DNA of 64,000 bases from Deltaproteobacteria bacterium (GTDB lineage: Bacteria; Myxococcota_A; UBA796; GCA-2862545), in contig SBGP01000048.1 in NCBI GenBank assembly GCA_006226595.1, positions 1 to 64,000 of the forward strand, read 5' to 3'. Position numbers and translations under genes: made by a program. The notes below the pieces were generated by a model, which worked only from the letters and a program-made list of their open reading frames with translations, did not search any database and was not told the origin of the DNA. Of this stretch, positions 50,219 to 62,358 are shown piece after piece (positions within the stretch are counted from its first letter, which is position 1; each line of letters starts with the position of its first letter).

Positions 50219-51745
50219 ATGGACATCCGCGCTGACGAGATCAGCCAGATCCTCAAGAAGCAGATCAAGGACTACGAGTCCCGGGTCTCCGTCGCCGAGA
50301 CCGGCACGATCCTCTCGGTCGGTGACGGCATCGCCCGCATCTACGGCCTCGAGAACGCCCTCGCCGGCGAGCTGCTCGAGTTCCCGGGTGGACTGCGTGG
50401 CATGGTCCTGAACCTGGAAGAGGACAACGTCGGTGCCGCGCTCTTCGGCTCGGACACCGAGATCAAGGAAGGCGACGAGGTCAAGCGGACCGGCACGATC
50501 GTCGAGGTTCCCGTCGGCGAGGCCCTGATGGGTCGCGTGGTCGATGCCCTCGGCAACCCGATCGACGGCCTCGGCCCCATCGAGACCGAGCACAGCCGCA
50601 AGATCGAGCTCAAGGCGCCGGGCATCATCGCCCGTAAGTCCGTGCACGAGCCCATGCAGACCGGCATCAAGGCCATCGACTCGATGACCCCCGTCGGCCG
50701 TGGCCAGCGCGAGCTGATCATCGGTGACCGCCAGACCGGCAAGACCGCTGTCGCCATCGACACGATCATCGCCCAGAAGGTGTTCAAGGACGACCCGAAG
50801 CAGAAGGTGTTCTGCTTCTACGTGGCCATCGGTCAGAAGCAGTCGACCGTCGCCCAGGTCACCGAGACCCTGCGTCAGTACGGCGCGCTCGAGTACACCT
50901 GCATCGTGTCCGCGCCGGCCGCCGCCGCCGCGCCGCTGCAGTTCCTCGCGCCCTACTCCGGCTGCGCGATGGCCGAGTACTTCCGCGACAACGGCATGCA
51001 CGCCCTGATCATCTACGATGATCTCTCCAAGCAGGCCGTCGCCTACCGTCAGCTCTCCCTGCTCCTCCGCCGCCCGCCGGGCCGCGAGGCGTACCCGGGC
51101 GACGTCTTCTACGTCCACAGCCGTCTGCTCGAGCGCGCGGCCAAGATGAGCGACGAAGAGGGCGCCGGCTCGCTGACCGCGCTGCCGATCATCGAGACCC
51201 AGGGCGGCGACGTGTCCGCCTACGTCCCGACGAACGTCATCTCGATCACCGACGGCCAGATCTACCTCGAGTCCGACCTGTTCAGCGCCGGCCAGCGTCC
51301 GGCCGTCAACGTCGGCCTCTCGGTCTCCCGCGTCGGTGGCGCCGCGCAGATCAAGGCGATGAAGGAAGAGGCGGGCCCGCTCCGCCTGCAGCTCGCGCAG
51401 TACCGTGAGCTCGCCGCCTTCTCCCAGTTCGCGTCGGACCTCGATGCCGCGACCCAGCAGCAGCTGCGCCGTGGTGAGCGGATGACCGAGCTCCTGAAGC
51501 AGGGCCAGTACAACCCGCTTCCGGCCGAGCAGCAGGTCGTTCAGATCCTCGCCGGCAACCAGGGCTTCCTCGACGACCTCAACAACCGGGACGTCGGCCG
51601 CTTCGCCACCGAGCTCATCGAGCACTTCAAGGCGAACAAGAACGAGCTGCTCGCCGAGATCGTCGAGCGCGGCTCGCTCAAGAAGGAAGGCCTGAAGGAC
51701 CGCCTCGTCGCCGAGATCAAGTCCTTCAAGTCCACCTGGTCCTGA
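50219..51745 (+). CDS. atpA: F1Fo ATP synthase subunit alpha
   Basis: The 508-aa subunit is full length, with the N-terminal beta-barrel ([23 protein letters not shown]), the P-loop GDRQTGKT (about 169-176), [18 protein letters not shown], the catalytic-site arginine region [15 protein letters not shown], and the C-terminal helical domain. In the F1 head, alpha carries the non-catalytic nucleotide sites. Start ATG 50219 with GGAG upstream. It lies between delta and gamma, the normal order. Confidence 0.97.
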   Translation: MDIRADEISQILKKQIKDYESRVSVAETGTILSVGDGIARIYGLENALAGELLEFPGGLRGMVLNLEEDNVGAALFGSDTEIKEGDEVKRTGTIVEVPVGEALMGRVVDALGNPIDGLGPIETEHSRKIELKAPGIIARKSVHEPMQTGIKAIDSMTPVGRGQRELIIGDRQTGKTAVAIDTIIAQKVFKDDPKQKVFCFYVAIGQKQSTVAQVTETLRQYGALEYTCIVSAPAAAAAPLQFLAPYSGCAMAEYFRDNGMHALIIYDDLSKQAVAYRQLSLLLRRPPGREAYPGDVFYVHSRLLERAAKMSDEEGAGSLTALPIIETQGGDVSAYVPTNVISITDGQIYLESDLFSAGQRPAVNVGLSVSRVGGAAQIKAMKEEAGPLRLQLAQYRELAAFSQFASDLDAATQQQLRRGERMTELLKQGQYNPLPAEQQVVQILAGNQGFLDDLNNRDVGRFATELIEHFKANKNELLAEIVERGSLKKEGLKDRLVAEIKSFKSTWS

Positions 51746-51774
51746 TCCCCGCGTAGTCCCCCAGGAGGGCCTCG

Positions 51775-54098
<2,324 letters not shown>

Positions 54099-54136
54099 TT
54101 TTCTGACGGCCCGCGTACGCGGGCTCCGGAGGCCCC

Positions 54137-54529
54137 ATGGCTCTTCACGTAGACATCGTCACCCCGACCAAGCTCGCTTGGAGCGGGGAGGCCACCGAGG
54201 TCGGCGTTCCCGGTTTCCTCGGTGAGTTCGACGTGCTGCCCGGGCACGAGGACTACCTCTCGCTGACCACCGGCGGCCTGATCACGGTCACCGACGCGGC
54301 CGGCAAGGTCCACAAGTTCGTGGTCGGTCGCGGCTTCGCCGAGGCCGGCATGGACCGGGTCACCGTGCTCGTCGATTCCTGCCTCTCCGCCGACGAGGTC
54401 GACAAGGCCTCGGCGCAGCGCGAGTTCGACGAGGCCGAGCAGGCCCTCGGCAGCGCCTCCTTCGGTGAGGCCGACTGGACCGCAGCCGAGGAGAAGCGCG
54501 AGCTGGCAGCCGCCAAGCTCCGCCTCTAG
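54137..54529 (+). CDS. atpC: F1Fo ATP synthase subunit epsilon
   Basis: The 130-aa subunit has the N-terminal beta-sandwich (MALHVDIVTPTKLAWSGEATEVGVPGFLGEFDVLPGHEDYLSLTTGG) and a C-terminal helical part (SAQREFDEAEQALGSASF ... EEKRELAAAKLRL). It binds gamma and can inhibit ATP hydrolysis. CGGAGG precedes the ATG. It is the last gene of the operon, followed by a terminator hairpin. Confidence 0.95.
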   Translation: MALHVDIVTPTKLAWSGEATEVGVPGFLGEFDVLPGHEDYLSLTTGGLITVTDAAGKVHKFVVGRGFAEAGMDRVTVLVDSCLSADEVDKASAQREFDEAEQALGSASFGEADWTAAEEKRELAAAKLRL

Positions 54530-54550
54530 TCGCGGGTTGCCCGAACACGG

Positions 54551-54582
54551 AGCCCCCATCGCCCTCGCGGGTGGTGGGGGCT
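54551..54582 (+). terminator. Terminator hairpin after the ATP synthase operon
   Basis: AGCCCCCATCGCCC (54551-54564) pairs with GGGTGGTGGGGGCT (54569-54582) over 14 bp with two G-T wobbles and a TCGC loop, then TCGCGTTTG follows. It lies 22 bases past the epsilon stop and 17 bases before the end of the convergent sulfatase gene, so it may serve both. Confidence 0.65.
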
Positions 54583-54598
54583 TCGCGTTTGTGGGGTT

Positions 54599-57085
54599 CT
54601 ACTCGAGGTAGCCGAGGGCCCGCAGCGTCTCCTCGAGCTCGGGGGACATCTCGACCGTCGAGGTCTCGTGTCCCTTCACACCGCGCTTCTCGAGGATGGG
54701 CGCGAACAGCGGCTCGTGCGCCGCCGGGTCCGCGGCGTGCAGGTCGTGCAGTTCCGTCGGGTCCTTGGCGAGGTCGTACACCTCGCGCGTGGGGCCGCCG
54801 GGCCGCCGGTCGACGAGCATGTCGATAGCCTTCACGTCACCCGCGACGTAGGCGTCGCCATCTCGCGAGTCGAGCACCACGGAAGCATGGGCCGGTCGGA
54901 GCCCCTGCGCGGCAGAGGCGAGGTCCACACCATCGCGGGGGTCCGCGGGGACGCCAGCTGCCCCGAGCAGGGTCGGAAACACGTCCACGAGCTGTGCGCG
55001 TCGCGCCTCGCGACCGGCGTGCCCGTCCGGAAAGCGCACGATGAGCGGGACGTCGAGGACCTCGTGGTACAGCGTCTGACCGTGCTCCCAGCCGCCGTGT
55101 TCCATAAACTCCTCGCCATGGTCGGAGGTCACCACCACCATGGAGCCCTCCCAGGCGCCGGCAGCCCGGAGCTCGTCGAACAGTCGACCGACCTGCGCAT
55201 CGGTGTACGCGATCTCCGCGTCGTACAGGTCGACGGCATGGCGCACGTCTTCGGGCGTCGTCGGCACCTCGAGCGCCGCGCGAGCCTGCACCCACGGGTT
55301 CGAGCCGATCGGCCCCTGGGGCACGTCCGGCGCGAAGGCCTCACGAAACGGGCCGGGCGGTGCGTAGGGCGCGTGCGGGTCGGTGAGGTGGACGTAGAGC
55401 AGGAACGGGTCGTCGCCATCACGTCGCGCGAGCCAGGCTGCCACGTCATCGACGACGTTCTCCGCGGGCTCGTGGAAGGTGGGCGAGTCGCGCACCTCGC
55501 TGTAGCCGTGGTAGGTCTCGAAGCCCCGATCGAAGCCGAATGCCGGACCGACGTTGCCGTTGGTCACGAACGAGGCGGTGTCGTAGCCCGCCGAGCGGGC
55601 GACCTCCGCGAGCAGACGGACGTTGTCGGTAAGCGCGTCTCGACGTCCCACGGTGCCATGCCGGCGCGGGAGCTGGCCCGTGAACAGCGTGGCCACCGAG
55701 GCGCGCGTCCACGGAGAGTTGGCCCAGGCGCGCTCGTACACGACCGCCTCGCGCGCGAAGGCCTCGAGCTTCGGGGTCGTCGGTCGCTCGTAGCCATACA
55801 CCGAGAGGTGGTCGGCGCGAACGGTGTCGAGGAGCACGACCACGAGGTTGGGACGCTCGGCGGGGAGCACGCCCCCTCCCACCAGCTCGAGCTTCGACAC
55901 GGACACGGGCGTGACACCGTCGCCCGCCATCTGGAATCGCAGCTCCACGGGATGCAGCGGACCTTCGACCGCGAGCTTCAGCTCGCCGCCTCGGGCATCG
56001 AGACGTGTGCTGGCCACCACGCCCTTGGCGGGCTCGGTCACCTGCACTTCGACCTCCCCGGTGAGGACCGGCCCGTAGGTGAGCGCCGTCTCGGCCCCCG
56101 CCATCGCCCAGACCGTGCGCGCGGTCCCCGGGAGCAACTGCTCGTTCTCGCAGGCCCGGAAGTCGACACGGTCCCAGGCAATCCCCAGGCGACGGGCGTC
56201 CACACCACCCGGCTGCTCGACCCGCGTCCCCGCGAGCGTCAGCAGGTGGGATGCCCCCCGACCCACCTGACCCGAGACCCGGAAGCGCGTCCACGAGGTG
56301 CCGACCTCGCCGGCGCCGAAGACCGCTCCATCCAGAGACACGGTGACCTGCTGGGGCTTGCCACCGACACTACGCCCGATCAGCTCGAGGTCCATGCAGC
56401 CCTGCGTGAGCGGCTCGGGAACACGGAGGCTCGCCTCGATGGCGGTCGTCCACACGAAGCTGCGCCCGTGATCGGCCTCGTCGCCCGACCATGTGCCCGC
56501 ATCCAGCGCCGCTCTGCCCTCGGCGGTGCCGATGTCGACGGAGACCAGCGGCCTGGCCACGAGCGGTGCAAACTGCAGCATGTCCCACGCTGCCGAGATG
56601 GGGCGCAGCTCACCGGGCTCCCTGGCGGTCGCGTGCAGCAGCTCGACCTGGTTCACGCCCTTCTCGAGCACACCAGCCGGCACCTCCAGCGCGTGCTCGC
56701 TCCAGTGAGCCGGGACGTCGATGACGCCAACCTCCTTCCCGTTGACCCGTACGGTCACGCGCTGAGCGGCCCCGCTCGGGTCGGGCCAGCCCTTGACACG
56801 CATCGCGAGCTGACCGGCACCCGAGAACGGGAGGTCCACGCTCAGGGTCGCGCGGTTCCCCAGTGCCCACACGAAGCTCGTCTCGCCCGCCAGCTCATCG
56901 CCGGACCAGCCGTCTCCCAGCGCCGCACGCGCCCTGGGGGCGCCGATGTCCACCTCTCGGCTCAACGGCACCGCCTTGGCCTCACGGAGCAGAGCCAGTA
57001 CGTCCACCGGACCCGCCGGGTCGTCGACGGTGGGAGCCGCGCAGGCGAGAAGCCCAAGTGGGAGGTACCACCTCAAGGAGTCCAC
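54599..57085 (-). CDS. Sulfatase/phosphatase-superfamily lipoprotein with Thr at the nucleophile position
   Basis: The product, about 828 aa, has a lipoprotein signal (LRWYLPLGLLAC). Two related carbohydrate-binding-like beta domains follow (about 40-160 and 180-310: DIGAPRARAALGDGWSGDE ... VTVRVNGKEVGVIDVPAHW), then a sulfatase fold (about 415-828): NLVVVLLDTVRADHLSVYGY with the metal Asp, SPWTRASVATLFTGQLPRRHG, YVHLTDPHAPYAPP and VVTSDHGEEFMEHGGWEHG. The Cys of CxPSR is Thr (Thr460), as in phosphoglycerol/phosphoethanolamine transferases, so it may be a phospho- or related transferase rather than a formylglycine sulfatase. The start is GTG 57085 or TTG 57076, the latter overlapping the upstream stop by four bases. 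Third of three overlapped genes. Confidence 0.8.
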   Translation of the reverse strand: MDSLRWYLPLGLLACAAPTVDDPAGPVDVLALLREAKAVPLSREVDIGAPRARAALGDGWSGDELAGETSFVWALGNRATLSVDLPFSGAGQLAMRVKGWPDPSGAAQRVTVRVNGKEVGVIDVPAHWSEHALEVPAGVLEKGVNQVELLHATAREPGELRPISAAWDMLQFAPLVARPLVSVDIGTAEGRAALDAGTWSGDEADHGRSFVWTTAIEASLRVPEPLTQGCMDLELIGRSVGGKPQQVTVSLDGAVFGAGEVGTSWTRFRVSGQVGRGASHLLTLAGTRVEQPGGVDARRLGIAWDRVDFRACENEQLLPGTARTVWAMAGAETALTYGPVLTGEVEVQVTEPAKGVVASTRLDARGGELKLAVEGPLHPVELRFQMAGDGVTPVSVSKLELVGGGVLPAERPNLVVVLLDTVRADHLSVYGYERPTTPKLEAFAREAVVYERAWANSPWTRASVATLFTGQLPRRHGTVGRRDALTDNVRLLAEVARSAGYDTASFVTNGNVGPAFGFDRGFETYHGYSEVRDSPTFHEPAENVVDDVAAWLARRDGDDPFLLYVHLTDPHAPYAPPGPFREAFAPDVPQGPIGSNPWVQARAALEVPTTPEDVRHAVDLYDAEIAYTDAQVGRLFDELRAAGAWEGSMVVVTSDHGEEFMEHGGWEHGQTLYHEVLDVPLIVRFPDGHAGREARRAQLVDVFPTLLGAAGVPADPRDGVDLASAAQGLRPAHASVVLDSRDGDAYVAGDVKAIDMLVDRRPGGPTREVYDLAKDPTELHDLHAADPAAHEPLFAPILEKRGVKGHETSTVEMSPELEETLRALGYLE

Positions 57086-58245
57086 TCCAGGCCGTGCAGC
57101 TCCACCTCGTCGTTCGCTCGGATCTCGAGCGTCCGGCAGCCTTCGTCGAGCGTGAAGGTGGGCATGGAGAGCGGCGCCTGGTCCGCGCAGCGACCGATGA
57201 GCGGGCCGGTGGCCGACAAGCGGTACGAACCCGCCTTGGGAGCGGCCAGAGACAGCGCGACGCCGTGCTGGAGGCGCCAGCGACCGGCGGCAGGCCTCGG
57301 CACGTAGCGCGGCGTGACCACGGCACGCTCGAGTGCCACTCCGAGCTCGCGCTGGTCCTTGCCGTCACCGACCTCGGCGGGCGACGCGATGGGTGACGGG
57401 CGGAGCGCGATGGTGTTGTCACCGGCCCGAAGCGCGCTCGCGGGCACGGCCACGCGGTGGGTGCCCCACGCGACACCAGGATGCAGGCTGGCCACCGAGT
57501 CCCCGTTGACGAGCACTTCGAGGATGGCCTCGGCGGCGCCCTCCCAGCGATAGGCGCGCACACGCAGGTCGACGTCCAGGGCGTCTCCGGAGGCCGGAAT
57601 GTTCAGTGTCGCCTCCGGTCCCACCGTCCACGCCCAGGACACGTCACCGGACTGTTCGTTGGTCCCCCAGCCCGCGAGCAACGAATCGCGCGCGGACGGA
57701 GCGCCCACATCGAGCACCGACGCTCGCGCGGTGAGGCCATCCACGCCCTTGGGGAACACCTCGACCCAGTCCACAGCCACGCCGAGCGCCCGCTCGTCCC
57801 CCTCGACCTGCTGGGGGGTGCCTGCGACGAGGATAAGCTCCTCATCGAGCTCGGCCAGCGGCACGTCGACCACCGTCCACTCGGTCGGTACGTCGACCGC
57901 CTCGGCACCGGCCACAGAGAGGGTCTGCCCCGAGACTGCGGCGCGGACCCGCAAGCGCGCGACCGCGGGACCGGCGATGAGCCCCGCCGGCAAGCGCCAG
58001 CCAGCGCCCGCGGGAGCGGTCCACGAGAAGTCGAAGCCACCGCCGTCCCACTCGGCGGGGGCCCAGCCCCCGATACGTTCGGCGCCGTCCGCTACCAGCC
58101 CGGGATCGAGCCGGAGACCGTCGACCCTTGCCACCAGGTCGTCCAGCGTCACCGCCGGAGACACGTCGGCGGATGGCTCGGGCGACGTGCCCGCGCAACC
58201 CCACAGGCCCAGCCACACCGCCCTACGGATCCATGCACCGCGCAA
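57073..58245 (-). CDS. Lipoprotein with carbohydrate-binding-like beta domains
   Basis: The 390-aa protein has a lipoprotein signal (MRGAWIRRAVWLGLWGC) and several beta-sandwich segments, including LDVGAPSARDSLLAGWGTNEQSGDVSWAW and LEVLVNGDSVASLHPGVAWGTHRVAVPASALRAGDNTI. These match the DIG.ARxxLxxGW ... VNGxxV...W...VxxP...G.N pattern seen twice in the adjacent sulfatase-fold protein. Such modules resemble carbohydrate-binding domains. TTG 58245 is used because AGGGGAGG lies five bases upstream; ATG 58266 is an alternative. It overlaps the upstream glycosyltransferase gene by 23 bases and the downstream gene by 13 or 4. Confidence 0.65.
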   Translation of the reverse strand: MRGAWIRRAVWLGLWGCAGTSPEPSADVSPAVTLDDLVARVDGLRLDPGLVADGAERIGGWAPAEWDGGGFDFSWTAPAGAGWRLPAGLIAGPAVARLRVRAAVSGQTLSVAGAEAVDVPTEWTVVDVPLAELDEELILVAGTPQQVEGDERALGVAVDWVEVFPKGVDGLTARASVLDVGAPSARDSLLAGWGTNEQSGDVSWAWTVGPEATLNIPASGDALDVDLRVRAYRWEGAAEAILEVLVNGDSVASLHPGVAWGTHRVAVPASALRAGDNTIALRPSPIASPAEVGDGKDQRELGVALERAVVTPRYVPRPAAGRWRLQHGVALSLAAPKAGSYRLSATGPLIGRCADQAPLSMPTFTLDEGCRTLEIRANDEVELHGLEWTP

Positions 58246-60895
58246 GGGCGCCTCCCCTCTCGGCATCCACTGCCTGTACACGCGCGAGGATGCCCCGGGC
58301 CCCCACGCAGTCTCCAGCCTCGGCGAATGCCTCGGCCATGACCAGAAATAGCGTATCCGCTCGCTCGGCGTCGCCTCGCTCCTGGGCGCGCTCGGCCACG
58401 GTGACCGCGAAGCTCGGCCACTCGTCGAGGGCGCCGAGTACGGCAAACACCTCGGCCGCGACCCGCAGACCCTCGCCGTCGAGCGGCAGGGCGCGGGACT
58501 CGCGAAGCAGACGCAGGGCCTCGACCCGGCTTCCAGTCTGGGCTGCCGCCCTGGCCAGGGCGAGCTTGGCGAGACCGAGCGCGGCCTCGTCGTGGTCGAG
58601 CAGCTCGGAGGCGCGGTCCAGGTTGCCCGCCTGTACCTCGAGCTCGGCAAGCCAGCGCGCATGCGCCTCGACGTCGGCCTCCGTCGCGTAGCGGCTCGTC
58701 GGAATGCCCGGCTCCGCCTGCGCAAACCCGCCGAAGTACGCCGTACGCTCGCCCCCGGATACCTCGGACTCGAAGACCACCGCCATCTCGACGGCGCGCA
58801 TCGGGAAGTCGAGCTGCGCAAACCGGGACAACGGCAGTCGCTCGCGCTCACGCGACAGTCCGAGTGCATCGAGCAGTCCAGGAACGTCGAGCTCGACGAC
58901 ACTCCACGCGCCCCGCGGCGCCTCGATCATCATCCAGCGCCGGCCGTCCGGAAGCGTCCCGGAGCCCGACTGGTCCCCGAACAGGACCAATCCCGCCGCA
59001 TCCGCCGTACGGAACTGCACACCGTAGCGCTCGTCGAGGTCGGGCGGCAGGTTCGCATGCTCGGGCACGCGCACCCGGACCGCGAGGCGCTCCGCAGGCT
59101 CGAGAATCGTGGTCCGCACCCGGACCGCGGCGCGATCGGAGGGGAGGAGCACGAGCTCCAGGCCCAGGCGCTGCCCCCAGCGAGCCTCCGAGGGGCCCTC
59201 GCGGTCCACCGTCCAGAACTGTGGCCGGGCGCCTCCATCCGCCCAGTAGGCGAAGTCCGGGTTCGGAACGCGGTCGGGCTTGGCAAAGTCGAAGTCCGGA
59301 CGCAGGTGGACCGCTGCCCGCGGCCAGTAGCCCTCGGCATCCCCCACGAAGAGCACCGCCCCACGCGCCATCTCGAAGGCCTCGAACGGCACGCGGGTGC
59401 CCACGACGTAGGTAGCCTCCTCGCCCGGCGAGAGACGTTCGGGGCCTGCTCGCCGATCCCAGAACAAGGGCTGCTCGGCGGCGGTCTGCACCTGGAAGCG
59501 CGGCGAGATCGGGTGATCACTGTCGTTGCGAACGCCGACCAGGAGCTGGTTCACGCGGTGACCCTCGACCCACATCGGTCGGCCGAGTCGCACGCCGAGC
59601 TCGGGCTCTTGCACGGCATACGAGCCGAGAACGGCCGCGAGGGCGACGGCATACGCGCCGAACACGCCAGCGGCAGCCCACGGGGAGCGCTCGCTCCGGG
59701 TGGAGGGCCAGCCGAAGCGCCCCCACTCCGCGACGAACGGCAGCAGGCCGAAGTACCAGTACGAGGTCAGGCTGCGGTGCCCCATGAACAGCGCCAGGCC
59801 CGGCAGGACCCACACCAGACGCCCGACCGTGCGCGGATGGCGCCACACTGCAAACATCCCGACGGCGAGGCCACCGTAGAGCCCCAGGCTCCACACCCAG
59901 CGCGGCACGACGAGCAGCCCCCAGGCCGCGAGCGACGACAGGCCCGTGCCCCAGGTGATCATCGGCGCGGAGAGCGGCTCCATCACGCCGGCCCACCAGG
60001 CGCTCGGGCTCCACAGCATGAACGGCAGGTTCGGAATCAGGAATGTCGCCGTCGCCACGCCCGCCAGCTCGACGACCGCACGCGCCTTGTCCCGCGCCTC
60101 TCCCTCGGTCTCGGACCATGCGCGGACCGCCAGGAACGGTGCGACGAGCCACGCGTGCTGCTTGGCGGCGCAAGCGAGCCCAAGGAACACGCCTCGCGCG
60201 ATGCGACGGTCCCAGAACGACGCCGCGAGCACCAGGAACAGGGCCCACACCCCGTCGCTCACCCCCGAGAACGCGTAGCCGATGAACCGCGGCTCCACGA
60301 GGAAGGGCAGCAGCACCAGAGGACGACGTTCGGGCTTGGCGAGCGCGAACAGCGCGCCCAGGGTGAGCACCAGGAATCCGAGGTACACCCAGCGATCGGA
60401 GAGGCCGAGCAGCACCATCGGGACGTGCACGAGGAACGCGAGGCTCGGGTACGCGAGTCGACCGGTGAGGCCGCCGTCCACCAGGGGCGTCGCATACTGG
60501 AGGGTCGCGCGATGGGCGCCATAGGCGGCCGTCAGGTCGTGCTCGTAGGGGTTCTTGCCCTCGAGGAGCAGCCAGGCCGCGTAGTCCATGTACACGCGCA
60601 CGTCGGTCGTGGCCGGAATGCCGACAAAACGCGCCACCTCGGCATTGACGGCCGCGTGATCGAGGAAGACGAGCGTCGCTCCGACCGCGGCCAGGCCGCT
60701 GGCGACGCGGCTGGCGACGCCAACGGCCGCCGCCCCGAAGAGCACGAAGCCCCACAGGAAACCCACGAGCACCAGCGCGTGCGTTTCGGCGTACTGCGCG
60801 GGATTGCCACCCTCGAACGCGGTCGTCGCGCCCCACCAGCACATCACGCCGGTCAGCAGCATCCCCAGCCGCGCGAGCCCGTCCTCACGCGTCAC
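58223..60895 (-). CDS. GT-C/GT87-like membrane glycosyltransferase with C-terminal soluble domains
   Basis: The product, about 890 aa, has about 10-12 membrane segments in its first 430 residues. These include DVRVYMDYAAWLLLEGKNPYEHDLTAAYG, the D...Y...lLxGxnPY motif of DUF2029/GT87 polyprenyl-phosphate mannosyltransferases, and LTGRLAYPSLAFLVHVPMVLLG. Then come beta-rich soluble parts (about 500-790, with DRRAGPERLSPGEEATYVV and RTTILEPAERLAVRVRV) and a TPR-like helical end (LAELEVQAGNLDRASELLDHDEAALGLAKL...). The start is uncertain: GTG 60895 has GGAGAG nine bases upstream, ATG 60916 has weaker support. It leads a three-gene overlapped operon. Donor and acceptor are not known. Confidence 0.7.
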   Translation of the reverse strand: MTREDGLARLGMLLTGVMCWWGATTAFEGGNPAQYAETHALVLVGFLWGFVLFGAAAVGVASRVASGLAAVGATLVFLDHAAVNAEVARFVGIPATTDVRVYMDYAAWLLLEGKNPYEHDLTAAYGAHRATLQYATPLVDGGLTGRLAYPSLAFLVHVPMVLLGLSDRWVYLGFLVLTLGALFALAKPERRPLVLLPFLVEPRFIGYAFSGVSDGVWALFLVLAASFWDRRIARGVFLGLACAAKQHAWLVAPFLAVRAWSETEGEARDKARAVVELAGVATATFLIPNLPFMLWSPSAWWAGVMEPLSAPMITWGTGLSSLAAWGLLVVPRWVWSLGLYGGLAVGMFAVWRHPRTVGRLVWVLPGLALFMGHRSLTSYWYFGLLPFVAEWGRFGWPSTRSERSPWAAAGVFGAYAVALAAVLGSYAVQEPELGVRLGRPMWVEGHRVNQLLVGVRNDSDHPISPRFQVQTAAEQPLFWDRRAGPERLSPGEEATYVVGTRVPFEAFEMARGAVLFVGDAEGYWPRAAVHLRPDFDFAKPDRVPNPDFAYWADGGARPQFWTVDREGPSEARWGQRLGLELVLLPSDRAAVRVRTTILEPAERLAVRVRVPEHANLPPDLDERYGVQFRTADAAGLVLFGDQSGSGTLPDGRRWMMIEAPRGAWSVVELDVPGLLDALGLSRERERLPLSRFAQLDFPMRAVEMAVVFESEVSGGERTAYFGGFAQAEPGIPTSRYATEADVEAHARWLAELEVQAGNLDRASELLDHDEAALGLAKLALARAAAQTGSRVEALRLLRESRALPLDGEGLRVAAEVFAVLGALDEWPSFAVTVAERAQERGDAERADTLFLVMAEAFAEAGDCVGARGILARVQAVDAERGGALARCMDP

Positions 60896-60966
60896 CGTTG
60901 GTGTCTCTCCCTGCATCGCCCTCGCGCGTAACCGGCGTGAACGCTTCGCACCCGTTAGCCGGTCGG

Positions 60967-62358
60967 ATGCATCGCCATCTGCTCGACGCCATCCTCGCAC
61001 GCGCCCACGCCTTCGACGTCGTCATCGTGTCGACGCCCTCTCGAGCGCAGACCCCATGGTGGCAGGCTCGACTCGAAGCGGGACGCGGCGAGGTCCTCGC
61101 CGAACACGCTGAGATCCTGTGCCTGCACGAGGACTGGAAGGGTGGTGCCGGCAACGGTCTGGGCACGCTGTACGCTCTCGCCGAAGCGGACCGACGCATC
61201 GACCTGCTGCAGCGATTGCGCGATGGCGCGCGGGTCGCCGTGTACCACACCGCCGGCAAGGGCACGCGCCTCGCCCCCCTTCCCGGCGCCGAGGGCCACA
61301 ACAAGCCGGGCGTCCGGCTCCCGGGCCTGGTGTCGATCGACGGTGAGCCTCTGGCCATCACCCTGCTCGAGGCCGTGCTCCGCCAGACCGCGCTGTATGC
61401 CGCGCATCGCGAGGGTCGGGTCTCCGTGTTCTGGGGCGACCAGCTGTTCGTGCCGAGCGTGGCCCCCGCACCACCGACGCACCACGCCGACATCCTCTGT
61501 CGACTGCGCCCCTTCCCGGACGCGGAGACCTGGGAGCGCGAAGGCCTCGAGCGCTACGGACTGATCGCGGTCAGCGCGAGCGGAGATGCCGCCCAGGTCG
61601 AGAAGATCGACCACGCGACCGCCGCGCTCCTCTCCCAGAGAGGCGCCATCCCCACCGACCGCATCGGCACCTCGCTGGGCTCGTTCTCGATGTCCGCGGC
61701 GCTCACCGAGGCCCTGCTCGCCGAGTTCGCCCAGGAGCTCGACGCACGCGAGGGCAAGCTCGACACCGACCCTCACTTCTGGATGCCGCTGACGCTCGAT
61801 CTCGACACCTACCGTGAGCAGCGCCAGCGGAAGGGCGTGAGCGCGGCAGAGGCGGACGCACACCACGCCCGCATGCGCGGCCTGGCCACACGCCTCGAGG
61901 GGCCGCTGTTCGGCGCCATCGACGTCGGCACCGATGCCTGGTGGTGGGACTACGGCACCCTCCAGGCCTGGTGGACCAACGTCCGCCGCCTGCTCGACGA
62001 CGGGGGCGAGGCCGAGGGCATGCGCGCATTCTTCGGCGTGCAGCGCGAAGACGGCAGCGTGGTCGTCGGAGGCTCCCCGCGCGGCGCGTGGACGCAGTCG
62101 GTGCTCGTCGATGTCGATGGCGACGTCGAGGCCAGCGGAGCGGTCATCGTGTCGTGCTCCGGTCGCTGCGTCGTCCACGACGGCCTTCTGTACGGCGTAC
62201 ACGGCGATTCCGAGCTTCGCGACGCGGTGCTCGCGGAGGGCGCCGGCCCCCCGATGCGAACCCGTCTGGATCGCGATGGTGGCGCCGACTGGGAGGTGCG
62301 CCTCCCGGGCAACAGCCTGAGCTACGCTGAGTGGTACGGACGTCGCTCGGAGGGTTGA
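60967..62358 (+). CDS. Sugar-phosphate nucleotidyltransferase-like protein
   Basis: The 463-aa protein has a nucleotidyltransferase-like core: GGAGNGLGTLYALAEADRRI, then VAVYHTAGKGTRLAPLPGAEGHNKPGVRLPG (GxGTRxxPL at 97-104, NKP after), FWGDQLFVPS and a long helical C-terminal part with LDTDPHFWMPLTLDLDTYREQ. The order differs from ordinary RmlA/ManC (the GxGTR motif is about 95 residues in, after a GGAGNGxG loop), so it is a divergent member. Its stop overlaps the manA start by one base (TGATG), so it probably supplies a nucleotide-sugar, plausibly GDP-mannose, from the isomerase's product. Divergent from the glycosyltransferase gene. Confidence 0.6.
   Translation: MHRHLLDAILARAHAFDVVIVSTPSRAQTPWWQARLEAGRGEVLAEHAEILCLHEDWKGGAGNGLGTLYALAEADRRIDLLQRLRDGARVAVYHTAGKGTRLAPLPGAEGHNKPGVRLPGLVSIDGEPLAITLLEAVLRQTALYAAHREGRVSVFWGDQLFVPSVAPAPPTHHADILCRLRPFPDAETWEREGLERYGLIAVSASGDAAQVEKIDHATAALLSQRGAIPTDRIGTSLGSFSMSAALTEALLAEFAQELDAREGKLDTDPHFWMPLTLDLDTYREQRQRKGVSAAEADAHHARMRGLATRLEGPLFGAIDVGTDAWWWDYGTLQAWWTNVRRLLDDGGEAEGMRAFFGVQREDGSVVVGGSPRGAWTQSVLVDVDGDVEASGAVIVSCSGRCVVHDGLLYGVHGDSELRDAVLAEGAGPPMRTRLDRDGGADWEVRLPGNSLSYAEWYGRRSEG

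Noticed and set aside
58592-60931. A 779-codon plus-strand open frame opposite the glycosyltransferase
   Set aside because: Low-complexity Arg/His/Glu content; the minus strand has the membrane-protein gene with a conserved GT-C motif.
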